From positions 10,820,259-10,884,258 of the forward strand of contig NC_054085.1 in NCBI RefSeq assembly GCF_017562075.2: a DNA stretch of 64,000 nucleotides, read 5' to 3'. Of this stretch, positions 54,322-62,715 are shown piece by piece. The notes under the pieces were generated by a model, which saw only the letters and a program-made list of their open reading frames with translations, had not been told where the DNA came from and searched no databases. Both the position numbers and the translations under genes were made by a program. Source of the DNA: Anopheles merus (taxonomy: Eukaryota; Arthropoda; Insecta; Diptera; Culicidae). The stretch's first letter is position 1. Each line of letters starts with the position of its first letter.

Positions 54322-57300
54322 ACAAGGTCAAGGTCAAGGTCAGGGCCAAGGGCAAGGTCAAGGACAAGGTCAAGGACAGGGACAAGGACATGGCCAGGGA
54401 CAGGGGCAGGGCCAATGGCAAGGGCAAGGACAAGGTCAGGGCCAAGGGCAGGGACAGGGTCAAGGACAATGGCAAGGACAAGGTCAAGGACAAGGACAAG
54501 GACAAGGACAAGGACAAGGACAGGGACAGGGACAAGGCCTAGGACAGGGCCAAGTACAAGGGCAAGGACAAGGACAAGGTCAAGGACAAGGTCAAGGACA
54601 AGGGCAAGGACAATGGCAAGGTCAAGGACAAGGACAAGGGCAACGTCCGGGTCAAGGCCAAGCTCAAGGGCAAGGACAGGGTCAACATCCAGGGCAAGGT
54701 CAGATACAAGGACAAGGACAAGGCCAGGGACAAGGTCAACGCCCTGGGCAAGGTCAAGCTCAAGGGCAAGGCCAGTGGCAAGGACAAGGGCAACGTCCAG
54801 GCCAGGGTCAAGGTCAGGGTCAAGTTCAAGGGCAAGGTCAGGGGCAGCGTCCTGGACAAAATCAAGGACAAGTACAAGGTCAAGGACAAGGTCAAGGACA
54901 AGGCCAACGTCCAGGCCAAGGACAACAACAGCAACAAGGTCAAGGACAAGGCCAACGTCCAGGCCAAGGCCAAGGACAACAACAGCAACAAGGTCAAGGC
55001 CAAGGACAGCAACAGCAGCAAGGTCAAGGACAACAACAGCAACAGCAAGGGCAGGGACAGGGACAGGGTCAACAACAACAGCAAGGCCAAGGGCATGGAC
55101 ATCAAGGACAGCATCAAGGGTCACATCAGGGCCCGATCAGTTCCGGCCAACATCAGGTACAACATCAGGGTAGCCATCAAGGTATTCACGGTGGAGAGCA
55201 TCAAGGACAACATCAAGGGTCACATCAGGGGCCAATAAGCTCGGGACAGCATCAGGGACAACACCAGGGAAGTCATCAAGGCTCGAGTGGTGAACACCAA
55301 GGACAGCATCAAGGATCTCATCAAGGTCCTATTAGTTCCGGACAGCATCAAGGACAGCACCAGGGCAATCATCAAGGAATTAATAGTGGAGAGCATCAAG
55401 GACAACACCAGGGCTCCCATCAGGGTCCGATCAGCTCGGGCCAGCACCAGGGACAGCATCAGGGCAGTCATCAGGGTGCTAGCGGTGAACATCAGGGACA
55501 ACACCAGGGCTCACACGAAGGTCCCATCAGCTCGGGCCAGCACCAGGGACAGCATCAGGGCAGTCATCAGGGTGCTAGCGGTGAACATCAGGGACAACAC
55601 CAGGGCTCACACGAAGGTCCCATCAGCTCGGGTCAGCACCAGGGACAGCATCAGGGAAGTCATCAAGGAATACACAGCGGACAGCATCAGGTATGTCAGA
55701 TTCCTGAGGACGAATGCAGGATTTTACGCTGCTAACGAGTTGTACCTTCTAGGGGGAGCATCAACATCAGCACCAGGGACCAGTTGGAGAAGGACAACAT
55801 CAGACTAGCCATCAAGGAAGCCACCAGGGCCTGTCGCAGGGAGAGTTCCAGGGTCAACATCAGGGGCAGCACCAGAAACCGATCAGCGGCAACAAGGAGG
55901 AGCACAACCTGCAGGTTCAAGTGTCCTGGGGACAGGGACAGCAGGGACAGGGGCAACAAGGCCAATCTCAAGGACAATCCCAAGGACAGTCTCAAGGACA
56001 GTCGCAAGGCCAGTCTCAATCCCAGGGGCAGTCTCAAGGCCAATCCCAGGGACAACAGGGACAGTCTCAAGGCCAATCCCAGGGACAGACACATCGTCCA
56101 CCGCAAGGAGGTAACGTATGGAACTGTCGGAAGGCTGATCTTCCGCCGTTTATGAGCTGTTTTTTAGCAAGAAGATTGAAATTCAAATATATTTTATAAC
56201 ATCTGGTGAGAGAGTGGTTGTGGTAACTTGTGTAACTTGTGAAATAACGCGCGTCTATCTTATTCCTAACAATATTGTTACTAATCGTACACAAACATTT
56301 TACACGTTTTTCTCACCACAACACGATCGCCACACGTCAACATCACGCACACTCACGATACGCACACGAACGCACCAATACACATACACACATGGCCACA
56401 CTCCAGTACATATTGGGATCGGGTTTAAGCCGGGAAATGGTGGACTGCAGGCATCGCTGGGCCTGGGTGGACCGCACGGTAAATACACCTGCCGATGAGT
56501 ATACTGCGCATCACGCACGCAAACCTCATGTTGTGCGCCTTACTTACTTACCTACCAAATACTAACGAATGATCTTCCCTTGTTGGACTGCCACAACCGA
56601 CCGACCGGTTGGTGGCCCAGGTGGTATATCTCTAGGCGCGGGTGTGTCTACGGCCGGCATTAGCGGCACGGCGAGCACCTCGCACACCGGCCCAAACCAC
56701 AACGTGATGGGCACGATCGGTGGTTCCATTGGGTCGTCCACGGGCGTGCAAACAAGCGCCGGAGTGAACGCATCGGCCACCGGGCTCGGCGTGACCGTCG
56801 ATCATACGCACACGTCCAACGTGACGGTGACCGGGGAAGGTGTGCAGGTGACACACGGTGGCCAAAATACGATCGACAGCCAGCAGGTCACCGTGGCAGG
56901 CACGGTCGGTGTGGCCGTTGGCGTCGAAGCAGGTTTGATAGATAGCTCCCTTAATCATACCGGGCACGTTTCGGTCGGTAGTATCGACGTGGGTAGCGCC
57001 ACGGCGGTTGGCGCAGGAATCGTGGCAAATCACACGACGATCGGCGGAGTGGCACATCTAACGCACAACGCCAGTATATCGATTCCAACCGTCGCTCCAG
57101 GTAGTATGCTCCACCGTAAACTTACACAGCGCATCCAGATACGGTTACGCTGACGGAGATGAAGGGTGTTGGGAGGCTGGTACTCTTTTGAAGGGACGTA
57201 GGGGATGTAGGATGTAGTGCATGATTATTTGTAGATTTTTTGTACGGATATCAGCAAAATGTGGGATGGTGTACTGATGCTGTTTTTGAACTTCCCGCAG

Positions 57301-57926
57301 GACCTACGACGGAACAACCTCCAGTCGAGTCTTCACCGAGTACACCGATCCCTGGATCACCTGGAACCGCAATTGGTGTGTATCCACCGACAAAACCAAT
57401 CGATACCAGCTCACCACCTGGCTCGTCATCCTCCTCCTCCTCCTCATCTCCGCCTCCATCGATGCCACCCTCGGGGCCACCGTCGTCTTCCGGCGGGGAC
57501 AACTATGCTCCACCTCCAAACTATCAGATAGCGGTATCGCAATATCCGTACTTCTTTGTGCCCTATCCGTACGCACCGCCGAACGTGCCGCAGGCACCAT
57601 GCAACTGCCCAGCCGATCAGCAGAACCAGCAGGGAGGCCAACAGCCAAACCAGCCGGCCGGCTACCTCGGCTTCATTCCCGTCCTGTACATCCCGAACTG
57701 TCACGCCCAGAAGAGTGGACTGCCGGCCAACTTCAACTGGCCGGCACCGCCACCACCGGAAGGGTTCGGCCAGTCACTGGATGAGCTGCCGGCCCAGCGA
57801 CTCTTTCAGAAACCGGACGGTAGCTGGGTGCTGCAGCGGGCCCGCAACCGCTCTCGCCGGCTGCGTGCCCGACGTCCCGCTGCCCGGCGAATCATTACCG
57901 ACCAGGAATATCCAGCGAAGAAGTAG
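33894..57926 (+). CDS. Large secreted cuticular protein: R&R domain plus Gly-Gln repeats
   Basis: Ten coding exons: 33894-33941, 52922-53024, 53091-53304, 53403-53545, 53713-53754, 53832-55690, 55753-56110, 56407-56478, 56621-57100 and 57301-57926. All boundaries are GT/AG, phases agree, and the total is 3945 nt (1314 residues plus stop). The first two exons together code a signal peptide, cut after about residue 27 (LARIVRA/EQEV). Residues 51-121 form a Rebers-Riddiford-type chitin-binding domain (SYQYGYEVGPNG, then TYGCYGYIDPNGQLRVTHYV, ADTHGYRVVEP). About 188-610 is GQ dipeptide repeat with QRPGQ inserts. Then come GQHQ/GSHQGPISSG repeats and QGQS repeats to about 920. Residues 947-1106 are Gly/Val/Thr-rich with five N-glycosylation sequons. 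The C-terminus is Pro/Ser-rich with QYPYFFVPYPYAPPNVPQ and a basic tail. Probably an extracellular chitin-binding matrix protein. The weakest link is joining exon 1 across a 19-kb intron; the donor at exon 2 is the unusual GTTAGT. Confidence 0.82.
39966..40199. repeat. (GAA)n microsatellite
   Basis: A purine-only tract of AAG/GAA units, purest at about 40045-40075 and 40115-40195, with AAAA and GGAG interruptions. The poly-Phe/poly-Ser minus-strand frames over it are artefacts. It may have grown from the (GAA)n tail of a SINE, but no SINE head is adjacent. Confidence 0.9.
42571..44095. mobile_element. Candidate element with GTACCAATT inverted ends
   Basis: GGTGTACCAATTATGGG at about 42571 matches the complement of the sequence near 44075-44093 (GTGTACTAATTGTGG), giving imperfect inverted ends about 1.5 kb apart. 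Further copies lie at 42767 (GTACCAATTTATGGCTATAG), 43503 and 43526 (an internal ATTGGTAC...GTACCAAT pair) and inverted at 43891. No transposase frame was seen. A SINE fragment sits inside near the right end. Boundaries and unity of the element are uncertain. Confidence 0.35.
43913..44057 (-). mobile_element. tRNA-derived SINE, 3' truncated
   Basis: Reverse-strand copy of the same family as 5314-5522. The head (GTCGTACGAGTTGACGACTG on the plus strand), the B box (GGGCTTGAACCC) and the first part of the body (GCAGGATAGTCAGTCC) are present. Sequence past GTGAGCTT is missing, with no (GAA)n tail and no clear target duplication. Confidence 0.75.
45100..45384 (+). CDS. Hypothetical 94-residue protein nested in the intron
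   Basis: Not recognised. The ATG lies in a fair context (GACAACCATGA). The frame opens with Thr/Lys/Phe-rich sequence, then a basic amphipathic stretch (QLLQLARRLQRKIIREVCSA). A possible membrane segment follows (CAVALAAFSGGIFITLGV, about residues 51-68), and the tail is polar. An AATAAA at 45517-45522 lies 133 bp past the stop. It sits in a GC-balanced island within the large intron of the cuticular gene, same strand. It could be a small nested gene, an exon of something larger, or chance. No paralogue or domain can be named. Confidence 0.3.
   Translation: MTVTFKFPSLQGNAQPSQLLQLARRLQRKIIREVCSAWQASATNKRCRCAVALAAFSGGIFITLGVEDVPSLGGRIEESTRVARSAGTKENAAN
46597..46833. mobile_element. MITE-like element with 46-bp inverted repeats
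   Basis: ATTGGTCTGTCTTTTCTCGT at 46597 begins an arm that runs to 46642 and is matched by the complementary arm 46788-46833 with one mismatch. The 145-bp interior has no coding capacity. Runs of T flank both sides, so the target duplication cannot be defined. The near-perfect arms imply a young insertion or selection on the hairpin. Confidence 0.8.
48951..49256 (+). other. Possible secreted-peptide exon in the intron
   Basis: Read from an acceptor-like GGAAACAG at 48943-48950, the frame opens with a strongly hydrophobic segment (VLISALLLLLILTPKSF) and continues for 101 residues to a TAG. The polar part contains two Lys-Arg pairs (QAPLKRDTD and PSYFKRDPLC) and one Arg-Arg, spaced like prohormone cleavage sites. 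No in-frame ATG exists in the ORF, so it would need an upstream exon. The frame is phase-compatible with the signal-peptide exon at 33894-33941, which would make it an alternative second exon. No homologue is recognised. Confidence 0.25.
51801..52124. mobile_element. Fold-back element, about 160-bp arms
   Basis: From TCAAGCCAGCTCAACATCGT near 51804, the left arm continues through CGTAACACTATTTTTCGAAC, CATACAATTCGAAT and CCAACTCGAATCT. The right arm (about 51970-52124) is its reverse complement with roughly ten percent mismatches and small gaps. The arms leave almost no loop. No protein is coded. This is typical of a long-hairpin MITE. Confidence 0.8.
52142..52337. mobile_element. Second inverted-repeat element
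   Basis: ATTCAGCAGTACCGGTAAAC plus TCGTTCGTCG at 52142 is mirrored at the right end by GTTCACCGGTACGGCTGAAT (to 52337), and CATTCGTCGCTCAT is mirrored by AATGAGCGTCGCGACGAACG. Arms are about 50-60 bp and imperfect. It starts 17 bp after the preceding fold-back element, which is close enough to suggest a shared preferred site or one composite element. Confidence 0.7.
53846..55110 (+). repeat. Hexanucleotide array coding (Gly-Gln)n
   Basis: The unit is GGNCAR, mostly GGACAA, GGTCAA and GGACAG, repeated about 200 times, with TGG, AAT, CAC and CGTCCA/CGTCCG (Arg-Pro) replacements. It lies inside coding exon 6 of the cuticular gene, in the frame that starts AAT at 53834. GGTCAA runs at about 54238-54320 are locally homogeneous, suggesting recent slippage. 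The other two plus frames and several minus frames are also open because the unit lacks stops. Confidence 0.95.
55111..55690 (+). repeat. GQHQ / GSHQGPISSG coding repeats
   Basis: Coding repeats of about 13-16 residues built from GQHQ, GSHQ, GPISSG and GEHQ, making about 30-residue higher-order units (GEHQGQHQGSHQGPISSGQH). The last two 96-bp (32-codon) units, 55475-55570 and 55571-55666, differ by only about two bases, a recent duplication. The His-rich composition contrasts with the Gly-Gln block before it. Diverged units continue in exon 7. Confidence 0.9.
55921..56097 (+). repeat. QGQS coding repeats
   Basis: A third repeat type in exon 7 of the cuticular gene: CAAGGACAGTCT-type 12-mers coding Gln-Gly-Gln-Ser about ten times, following WGQGQQGQGQQ. 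It ends at THRPPQGG just before the phase-1 donor at 56110. Confidence 0.85.
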
Positions 57927-58470
57927 AGTCGATTGAGGAAAAGACGCAGCAGTTTGCATGGAAGAGAAAAAAATACTCATTTTATATTAAGTTTCATCTG
58001 CCCTTTAGTATACTACACTCATTCATTCGCTCCCCAACACAAGCAACCCGGTCCCGCATTTGGGTGCAAGAAAAAAAGCGATATTTATGGAAACAAAAGA
58101 CAGTGTGTTTTCGATGTTTAAGGATGCATTGATTTTCCTCTTGCCACTGTGATTAGATTTATTCATCAAACGAAAGCGCAAAGTATACTACGAAAGCATC
58201 GCTATAGCGAAATGGAGAGCTTCCCGTGTGTATTCGAGTAGGATGTGGGAAGGAAGTAGCTGCCTGCCTTCCGTGTTCCGTAGGAAAAGGGTTGCCGTGG
58301 AGGACGAAAGAGGCAAAAGACAGCAAATGGAAGAGTGTATGTGTGGCGTGTGTTTAACGCACAGTAAAAGCACATCCCTCTCGTCTACGCTAGTTAATCG
58401 TAACTTATTTAAGATAGCACGAGAAAAAGTTTGAGCACACATTGAATAAAAGTGTTTTGATGCATAAATG
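57927..58470 (+). terminator. 3' UTR and polyadenylation signal of the cuticular gene
   Basis: AATAAA at 58445-58450 lies 519 bp past the stop codon and is followed by GT/T-rich sequence (GTGTTTTGATG, then a T run at 58482), a normal cleavage context. The 3' UTR has no open frames of interest. Confidence 0.6.
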
Positions 58471-59338
58471 TAAAGCTGGATGTTTTTTTTTTTATTTTTA
58501 CATTTTGCTATTTTTATCAACTCTCAATCTCAAATCAAATCTTCCATGTTTTCTCGCGTGTTTTTTAAATATTATTTTTAGAGGTTTGTTTGTAAGTAAA
58601 GCGAGCGTTCCTGTGTTTTGTTTCTGCGACTTTTATGTGGCTCAGTGTGTTGATGCGCAAATTGCATACTTTAAGGCGTTTTACCGACATTCCTCGTTTA
58701 TTGCGTTTCTGTACTTTCAGATGCCGATCGGTTTTGGTTTTGGAAAATAATTGTTGTGTATTGATAAATAGCGCAATACATTTACAGAATGCATACAGAA
58801 ACTCTTTTAAAATGATAAAGCTTTTATGATTAAAAATCAACTATGTAGGGGATGTTGGATTCAGGGCAGGTGAAGGAAATCGTCAATGCGTTATATTTCT
58901 GATTTTCTTTTACTTTTATCTGGTATCTTAACCTTGGCTAAGTTCTTATCTGATAAAATAAAAAAAATCAATCTGAAGATGTTTTTGTATAGCGTGTGTA
59001 TAGTGTTTTGTATACACCAAGATTTCTCTACGGAATGTTGCTGAATATCCTATCGGCGCTACGACAAATGGGCAGATTGGTAATTGAGTTTGCACAATAT
59101 TGCTCAACATAAATTCAATCAACATTGGATGTGGAAGCGTCTGCCGCAAGAACGAATGAGCAACAGGAAATAAAAGAAGAGAGTTAAAGGATGGAGCAAC
59201 TTAATTAGAACCGTGATATCGTGATTGTCTTTCCGAGTTAGATCAGATAATGGGGACAACTGTCTACTTAATTAACTCTTTGAAAAAGGGATAAAATATG
59301 AATATTTACCATTCAATATTTATTTCATCTGTAACTTA

Positions 59339-59583
59339 CAGGGTTTCCCACGATTTATTGGTCGATTCTCATCAATTTTTGGTGGGTTCCCATATTTTTT
59401 TGGTGCGTTTGCACGAGTTTTTGGTCGTTTCCCAGAATTTTCTGGCCCAATTGTATTGATATCCAATCGGAAAATACTAATAAATTATGGGAACAAACCA
59501 AAAATTTATGGGATACGACCAAAAAATAGTGGGAACGCACCAAAAAATCATGGGAACTGACCAATAAATCGTGGGAAACCCTG
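59339..59583. mobile_element. TA-flanked MITE with internal repeats
   Basis: CAGGGTTTCCCACGATTTAT at 59339 begins a perfect inverted repeat of about 25 bp, with its partner ending GGGAAACCCTG at 59583. TA dinucleotides on both sides (59337-59338, 59584-59585) fit a Tc1/mariner-type target duplication. Inside, GACCAAAAAATAGTGGGAAC-like units of about 24 bp repeat in both arms, so the whole 245 bp can fold as a repeated stem. No transposase. Confidence 0.8.
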
Positions 59584-61280
59584 TATAATTTAGACACTGC
59601 TTTACTATTTATTGTTGGTTATATATGAGTATGTGAGATGCTCTGAAACATTTATTCAAATAATCATCTTAAATAAAAAGGAATAAATCGGTGTACGAAG
59701 TAAACAAACAAGCTAACAACATCGGGCCGTTTCTTTGGAAAAATGCAAATTAGTCAAAGTAATTTATATTGTTCTACATAGCTAATGGCCTCTAATTAAT
59801 AACCATTTTCATGCTAAATGAAAGCAAGGCAAGAAGAACGCGAAAACGAACTAAACCGTATTCCGTTTTCTTACGGTTTGTAGTTTGAGATTAGGTCCTT
59901 GATTTCAACAAACACAAAACCACTTTTTTGTGTTGTTCTTTGATTTTTCCAATCCATTTTGCTCTCAGGATGCATAAGCAGCCAGCGTGGTGTGCAAATG
60001 TTGCCTGATAGTATGATAAGGAGCATACACTTTACCAACCAGTTTGAGTAACATCTCAGCTCAGGGAAGATGAAATGTCAAAGGATCAGGTCAAATGAAC
60101 GAACCAACCAAACCAAACCGAGCAGAAATATACCGACAACGGGGTTATACGATCGAATCACCAGCCAGCCAGCATGTTAAGTGAAACGAAGCTCGCAGCA
60201 CTAATACAAATCGCCAATAAAATGAAGAACGACACAACTCTCAGCGCGGCGTGGAAGATGTCTCTGAAAATTCTTACACACGCATAGCCGGCGCGTGAAA
60301 GGGGGAAGCGAAAAAACAAAACAGCCACGAAACGAAGGCAATATGCTAATGCAGTTTGGAGAGATGTCGAGAAAAGTTTGGTTTTGGTTCTTTCTTACTG
60401 CTCACCACTGCGCACCGCACATAAACGCGCGCGAAAGGAAAGAAGATCAGAATTTGTTGCACGGGACGAGGGGGTGGCCGAAGAAAAATGCTCGAATGCA
60501 TAATGAGCAGAAAGCGAAACGATAAAAGCGAAAGAGCCAAAGCAAAAAAGCGAAACTTTATATGCAAAAAATGAAGAGAAAAAAGAACAATAAAGGTTCG
60601 ATCACAGGGTGGCAAACCGGAGCAAAGTTTTTTGATCTTTTGAGGCGATAGGTAGACAAAGTTTGGAGGCGTAAAACGTGAAAAAAGGGGCAAAGGAGCA
60701 AATATTGATCGGGCGAGAAGTTTCCTCGGCAGTAATAAATTATATCTGCCCATTTTCAGCGAGCAAGGGAGCATAGTTTACGCGAATAACGGTAAGTATG
60801 GTTGAAACAAAAGCAATTTGTTTGTGGGCAAACGAACAACGTAAAATATGTTTTGAATAAATAAACAATAGATAAAGATTAAGAAAATGAAGAGGAAATT
60901 GAAAATGAAGTTTTATGTGTTTTCGAAGCTGTAATGATTATAAAACAAAGAAGCTTCATTTAAAAGCAGAACCTATTAACGGTTTATTTAGCCAATCTCT
61001 TGATATGTCTCTATCTTCATTCATGTCTCCTCCATTTCAATCTTTGTTACAACTCTTTTAATGAACGATGTAAGCCGTATTCCTTTGTTTTGCATACTAT
61101 GCTTCAATTTTTTTATATTCTTCATGTTCTGTTCTGTTATGAATATGTTTTCTTTGTATTTATAAAAGCATTAGATTTTTTAAACTTCTTTTCAAAATAA
61201 ATTTTGATTATTTTTGCTTTAGTTTTTACTAACTTATATATGGTTTATTCTTCTTTCATCAGTTTATTTCATTATAGTCA

Positions 61281-61415
61281 CTACGCTTCAGAGTAAACAC
61301 GAGGATCACCCTGTTGCTGCAAACGATTCAGTTCCAACGAAATGCGATCACGCAATGCGACGATGTGATAAGGCACGATCGCTAAGCGAAGAAACCAGCT
61401 GATGCACCGCTGCCA
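61281..61415 (-). CDS. Possible terminal exon of an unrecognised small gene
   Basis: A 44-codon minus-strand frame, entered after an AG at about 61416, has strongly protein-like composition: hydrophobic WFLRLAIVPY, then a helix-like HIVALRDRISLELNRLQQQ ending GDPRVYSEA. AATAAA hexamers (minus strand) lie just past the stop near 61264 and 61242. About 230 bp upstream there is a minus-strand TATATAATG (near 61650). An overlapping ATG-started frame (from about 61514) reads Cys-rich sequence in another register, so the true structure is unclear. It could be a chance ORF. Confidence 0.2.
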   Translation of the reverse strand, partial: WQRCISWFLRLAIVPYHIVALRDRISLELNRLQQQGDPRVYSEA

Positions 61416-62467
61416 CTACCATCACGGCAGGCGCTGGGCAGCACCCTATCCGCGACCAAAAGCAGCAAACTAAAGCACAGCGTGTGTAACAGGACACTCT
61501 ACCTGGTGCCATCGATACAAAAAAAAAAATAGAAGAATAAAACAGGTGCTTTATGAATAATGCTAATAAATCTTCTTCCTTTCACTCCTGCTTGGTAAGG
61601 TGATGTCAGGGCAGTAAAGTTGTCTAGCAAGAGTCGCTGAAAACATTATATAGAACACGAGCGATTATTGATCGACCGTTCTAAGCGCAGGTCAAAGTAG
61701 GCGAAAAAGGGGGAGAGATCTTTTTTGCGCGAATTTAATCCTCCGTGAGCTATCTTCCTAATTTCTTGGCGCTGGTCTCGAAAAGTAAACTCGCGGTAAA
61801 TGACCGTTCATAAATTACTGTACCATAAACTCTTCAGAGTGGTGCTTTGGATTTGTTGGGTCCAAAAGAAGACCCATCGGATGAGTGGCCTCCTAGGGGA
61901 AAGGGGGGGAAACACACATGGCTGGCACGGGGTGGAAAAACTGGTCCATCCATACGGTGTGATCGGTCGGTTTGACTCGGCGTTGCAGGCACAGCATCGG
62001 GGGCCCCGGTATCCATACGTCGTGTGATCGTACCGGGCAGATACACGGCGTGGCGTGTTTCGGTTGTTGCCGCACCGATCGGGTATTAGTGCGAACCATA
62101 GGAAGGTAGAGAATTTTGGAGAATTTTGCTTTCGTCTTACTTTCGGTTACCTCCCAGCGCCTGTACGTGCCAGGGTTCAGGGTCGGCAGGGGTAAGGTCG
62201 TTAGAATAAATTGCGCTTTCAAGTCGGTGAAGGAACGACACGACGCGTGATCGTGGCAGGAAAAAGGATACATAAAAATTGGAAAAACCTGCGCTCTTGG
62301 GTTGTTCTGGCTCTAAATTATGCTATTTTGTTGTGTTTTTTTTTATTATGCTGAAGAAGATATTGTAAAAACCTGATCGACCTGATTTGGGGAGTGGAGG
62401 GGAGCAGAACTGCATGCACAGTGTGTTTGAAAGTTATCAAAACGATGGTGATCCTGCCGGCCGGCAG

Positions 62468-62715
62468 TCAGTTCGGCAGAAGCGCTCGAACGATAAGCAA
62501 CTCCTGGCAGCACTGGCGGAACAACGCTCTCGGGGAGCGTTTTGTGAACAAGTTGGGTGAGAAGTTAAAAAACCGGTGCAGTGTTCGGTTTGGGGGCAGG
62601 AGGATTTGGGGCAAGTTTTTTTTTTTTGTTTGCTACTGTGAGTGTGTGCCAGTGTTAGGTGTGAGCTCAGCGCTATAAGAGGAACGTCTACGTCGTTCCA
62701 CGAGCCAAGATCAAG
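62468..62715 (+). promoter_or_regulatory. Promoter/leader of the right-hand secreted-protein gene
   Basis: A TCAGTTCGG initiator-like sequence lies at 62468 and a TATAAGA at 62674-62680. The latter would put the start only about 10 bases before the ATG at 62716, so the upstream initiator with a leader of about 245 nt is more plausible. Start not fixed. Confidence 0.3.

Larger units (their letters stand above)
58471..62460. other. Intergenic region between the two secreted-protein genes
   Basis: AT-rich to about 59.9 kb, then a GC-balanced island at 59.9-60.8 kb, AT-rich at 60.8-61.25 kb, and a mixed stretch up to the next promoter. It holds one TA-flanked inverted-repeat element and one short protein-like minus-strand frame, listed separately. 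Nothing else is supportable. Confidence 0.4.

Noticed and set aside
53808..55124. 438-codon minus-strand Leu/Val/Asp frame
   Set aside because: It is the antisense of the Gly-Gln hexamer array, whose repeat unit contains no stop in most frames; no start, splice or domain support.
54013..55173. 386-codon plus-strand Arg/Thr/Ser frame
   Set aside because: Out of frame with the R&R exons and with the HQ repeats; open only because of the repeat unit.
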